From contig NZ_LMMP01000034.1 of the NCBI RefSeq assembly GCF_001422815.1, forward strand, positions 133,442-197,441: 64,000 nucleotides of DNA. Direction: 5' to 3'. The notes under the pieces were generated by a model. It was given only the letters and a program-made list of their open reading frames with translations, was not told the origin of the DNA and made no database searches. The stretch comes from Methylobacterium sp. Leaf91. GTDB lineage: Bacteria; Pseudomonadota; Alphaproteobacteria; Rhizobiales; Beijerinckiaceae. Below are positions 62,426-64,000 of this stretch, piece by piece. How positions within the stretch are numbered: the stretch's first letter is position 1; every line of letters begins with the position of its first letter. The translations under genes and the position numbers were made by a program.

Positions 62426-64000
62426 CCCCGATCTCCGGCATGCCGGAGGCGAAGGGCGTTGGCGAGGACGAATACGCTCGACAGTGCCATGGCGCCCGCG
62501 GCCAGAACCGGCGACAGCAGGGGTCCGCCGAAAACGTAAAGCAGGCCCGCCGCAACCGGGATCAGGGCCACATTGTAGGCGAAAGCCCAGAACAGGTTCT
62601 GCGCGAGGTTGCGCATCACTGCACGCGAGAGCGCAATGGCGGAGACGATGCCGGATAGAGCACCCGCCATCAGCACCACGTCGGCGCTCTCCACGGCAAT
62701 GTCGGTACCGGTCCCGATGGCAATGCCGATCTCGGCTTCGGCGAGGGCTGGCGCATCGTTGATACCATCCCCCACGAAAGCCACAGGTCCGAACCGGGCC
62801 CGCAAGGCTTGCACGGCCTCGACCTTACCGCCGGGGAGCACTTCGGCGGCGACCTCGGTGATCCCGAGCCTTGCCGCGACGCCGCTGGCAGCTCCCCGCG
62901 CATCACCCGTCACCATGGCGACGACCAGACCTTGTGCCTTGAGCGCCGAGACGGCCTCGGCTGCACCTGCCTTGATAGGGTCGGATACGGCGACGAGGGC
63001 GGCGATCCGTCCCTCGACAGCGACGTAGAGGGGGCTTTTCCCCGTACCCTCCAGCCGGGATGCAGCTTCCGCCAGATCGGCCACGGAGATGCCCAGCTTG
63101 TCCATATGGCGTCGCGCACCGACGATGACTTTCCGCCCGTCGACGCTCCCCTCGACACCGTGGCCGGGTAAAGCCTCGAATCGATCTGGGGGAATAAGAG
63201 TCAGGCCCCGCTTCAGAGCCGCATCGACGATGCTGCGCGCGACCGGATGCTCCGAGCGGGATTCGACGGATGCTGCAAGTCCCAGCACTGTATCCGCCTC
63301 GAAGCCCGGAGCCACCACGAAGTCGGTGAGTGCGGGCTTACCCTCGGTGAGCGTCCCGGTCTTGTCGAAGGCGACGACCTTGGCGTCGCGGAGAGCCTGC
63401 AAGGCGGCACCGTTGCGGAACAGCACACCCAGTTCTGCCGCACGCCCCGTGCCGACCATGATCGAGGTCGGCGTCGCCAACCCCATGGCGCAGGGGCAGG
63501 CAATGATCAGAACGGCGATGGCGTTCACGAGGGCGAAGCCGTGGGCGGGGCTCGGTCCGAATGCCAGCCACGCCAGGAACGTCACCAACGCAGCGCCGAG
63601 AACCGCCGGGACGAACCAACCCGTCACCCGGTCGACGAGAGCCTGGATCGGAAGCTTGGTGCCCTGCGCCGCCTGGACCATTGTTACAATCTGCGCCAGC
63701 ACCGTTTGCGCGCCGATCGTGTCGACGCGCAGATCGAGGCTGCCATTGGTGTTCAGCGTGCCGCCCACCGTGCGGTCGCCTTCGTCCTTCGCCACGGGCA
63801 CCGGCTCGCCGGTGATCATGCTCTCATCGACGAAGCTCCTACCCGCTACAACCACTCCATCCGCAGCCACACGTTCCCCCGGGCGGACTCGAACGATATC
63901 GCCGAGCCGCAAGTCAGCCAGGGGAATGTCGTCCTCGCGGCCGTCCCGCACGATTCGGGCCGTGGAAGGCGCCAGGGCGACGAGGCGTGCGATCGCCGCC
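62422..64000 (-). CDS. copA: Copper-exporting P1B-type ATPase, 3' part (526 residues visible; runs off right edge)
   Basis: A P1B-1 Cu+ ATPase that exports copper across the inner membrane. The visible part runs from just before the actuator domain to the end. Motifs are ITGEPVPV (actuator TGE), [12 protein letters not shown] (the membrane CPC site), [11 protein letters not shown] (phosphorylated Asp), HPVARSIV (HP motif), [10 protein letters not shown], and in the last helices [11 protein letters not shown] and [18 protein letters not shown] (MxxSS copper ligands). The N-terminal metal-binding domains are outside the window. Its frame is open up to position 64000, so no start lies here. Confidence 0.95.
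   Translation of the reverse strand, partial: AAIARLVALAPSTARIVRDGREDDIPLADLRLGDIVRVRPGERVAADGVVVAGRSFVDESMITGEPVPVAKDEGDRTVGGTLNTNGSLDLRVDTIGAQTVLAQIVTMVQAAQGTKLPIQALVDRVTGWFVPAVLGAALVTFLAWLAFGPSPAHGFALVNAIAVLIIACPCAMGLATPTSIMVGTGRAAELGVLFRNGAALQALRDAKVVAFDKTGTLTEGKPALTDFVVAPGFEADTVLGLAASVESRSEHPVARSIVDAALKRGLTLIPPDRFEALPGHGVEGSVDGRKVIVGARRHMDKLGISVADLAEAASRLEGTGKSPLYVAVEGRIAALVAVSDPIKAGAAEAVSALKAQGLVVAMVTGDARGAASGVAARLGITEVAAEVLPGGKVEAVQALRARFGPVAFVGDGINDAPALAEAEIGIAIGTGTDIAVESADVVLMAGALSGIVSAIALSRAVMRNLAQNLFWAFAYNVALIPVAAGLLYVFGGPLLSPVLAAGAMALSSVFVLANALRLRHAGDRG

Overview
The window looks like a chromosomal stretch of a GC-rich alphaproteobacterium of the order Hyphomicrobiales, most likely Methylobacterium/Methylorubrum or a close relative. 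The basis is the high GC, the F1 ATP synthase operon without F0 genes, a K+-independent membrane pyrophosphatase, the DUF1285–Nudix–DUF6111–cca string, and the rimP–nusA–ylxR–infB–rbfA–truB cluster. The genus is an inference. Most of the window is core chromosome. I found no insertion sequence, prophage, CRISPR array or origin.

Layout. 1–9141: the 5' end of a response-regulator-like gene, a short BLUF blue-light receptor, then the hook and hook-junction genes flgE, flgK and flgL behind a sigma-54-like promoter. A peptidyl-dipeptidase (dcp) faces them, followed by a lone fliP. 9160–19486: a YdeP-type molybdopterin oxidoreductase with a small coupled partner, pyrD with a DUF952 gene, an S24/LexA-like regulator, a soluble PAS histidine kinase, a Tim44-like protein, prfC, a short-chain dehydrogenase and tRNA-Gln(TTG). 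19487–27887: a gene-poor kilobase, a HAD phosphatase, an old yellow enzyme, hppA, and a tightly overlapping string of DUF1285, CoA-type Nudix hydrolase, DUF6111 and CCA-adding enzyme genes. 27903–33143: atpHAGDC. 33417–43693: a Tat-type DsbA protein, a double-PAS chemotaxis receptor, a kappa-GST-type isomerase, argG, a protein with an internally duplicated unknown domain, mtgA, a polyprenyl diphosphate synthase, a SulP transporter behind a structured leader with a tiny upstream ORF, and leuB. 43783–49356: two unknown exported or membrane-anchored proteins, asd, a small accessory island and a CatB/Vat-type acetyltransferase. 49505–57719: the translation/transcription operon rimP–nusA–ylxR–infB–rbfA–truB, with an attenuator-like terminator in its leader. 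57901–60601: three Tad pseudopilin/TadG genes. 60666–64000: an M20 amidohydrolase, then copA (cut by the window edge) coupled to a CueR-type regulator.

The most unusual locus is 46868–48672. A polymorphic-toxin-like gene is broken by one in-frame TAA just before a PD-(D/E)XK-nuclease-like C-terminal domain. The broken reading frame then overlaps, by ATGA, a gene placed where an immunity gene would be. This suggests a nuclease–immunity pair that has decayed or is read through. Other points worth a second look are the sulP leader with its 15-codon ORF and stacked palindromes, the rimP attenuator, the compositionally distinct centre of flgE, the BLUF gene beside flagellar genes, and the duplicated domain at 38293–38862.
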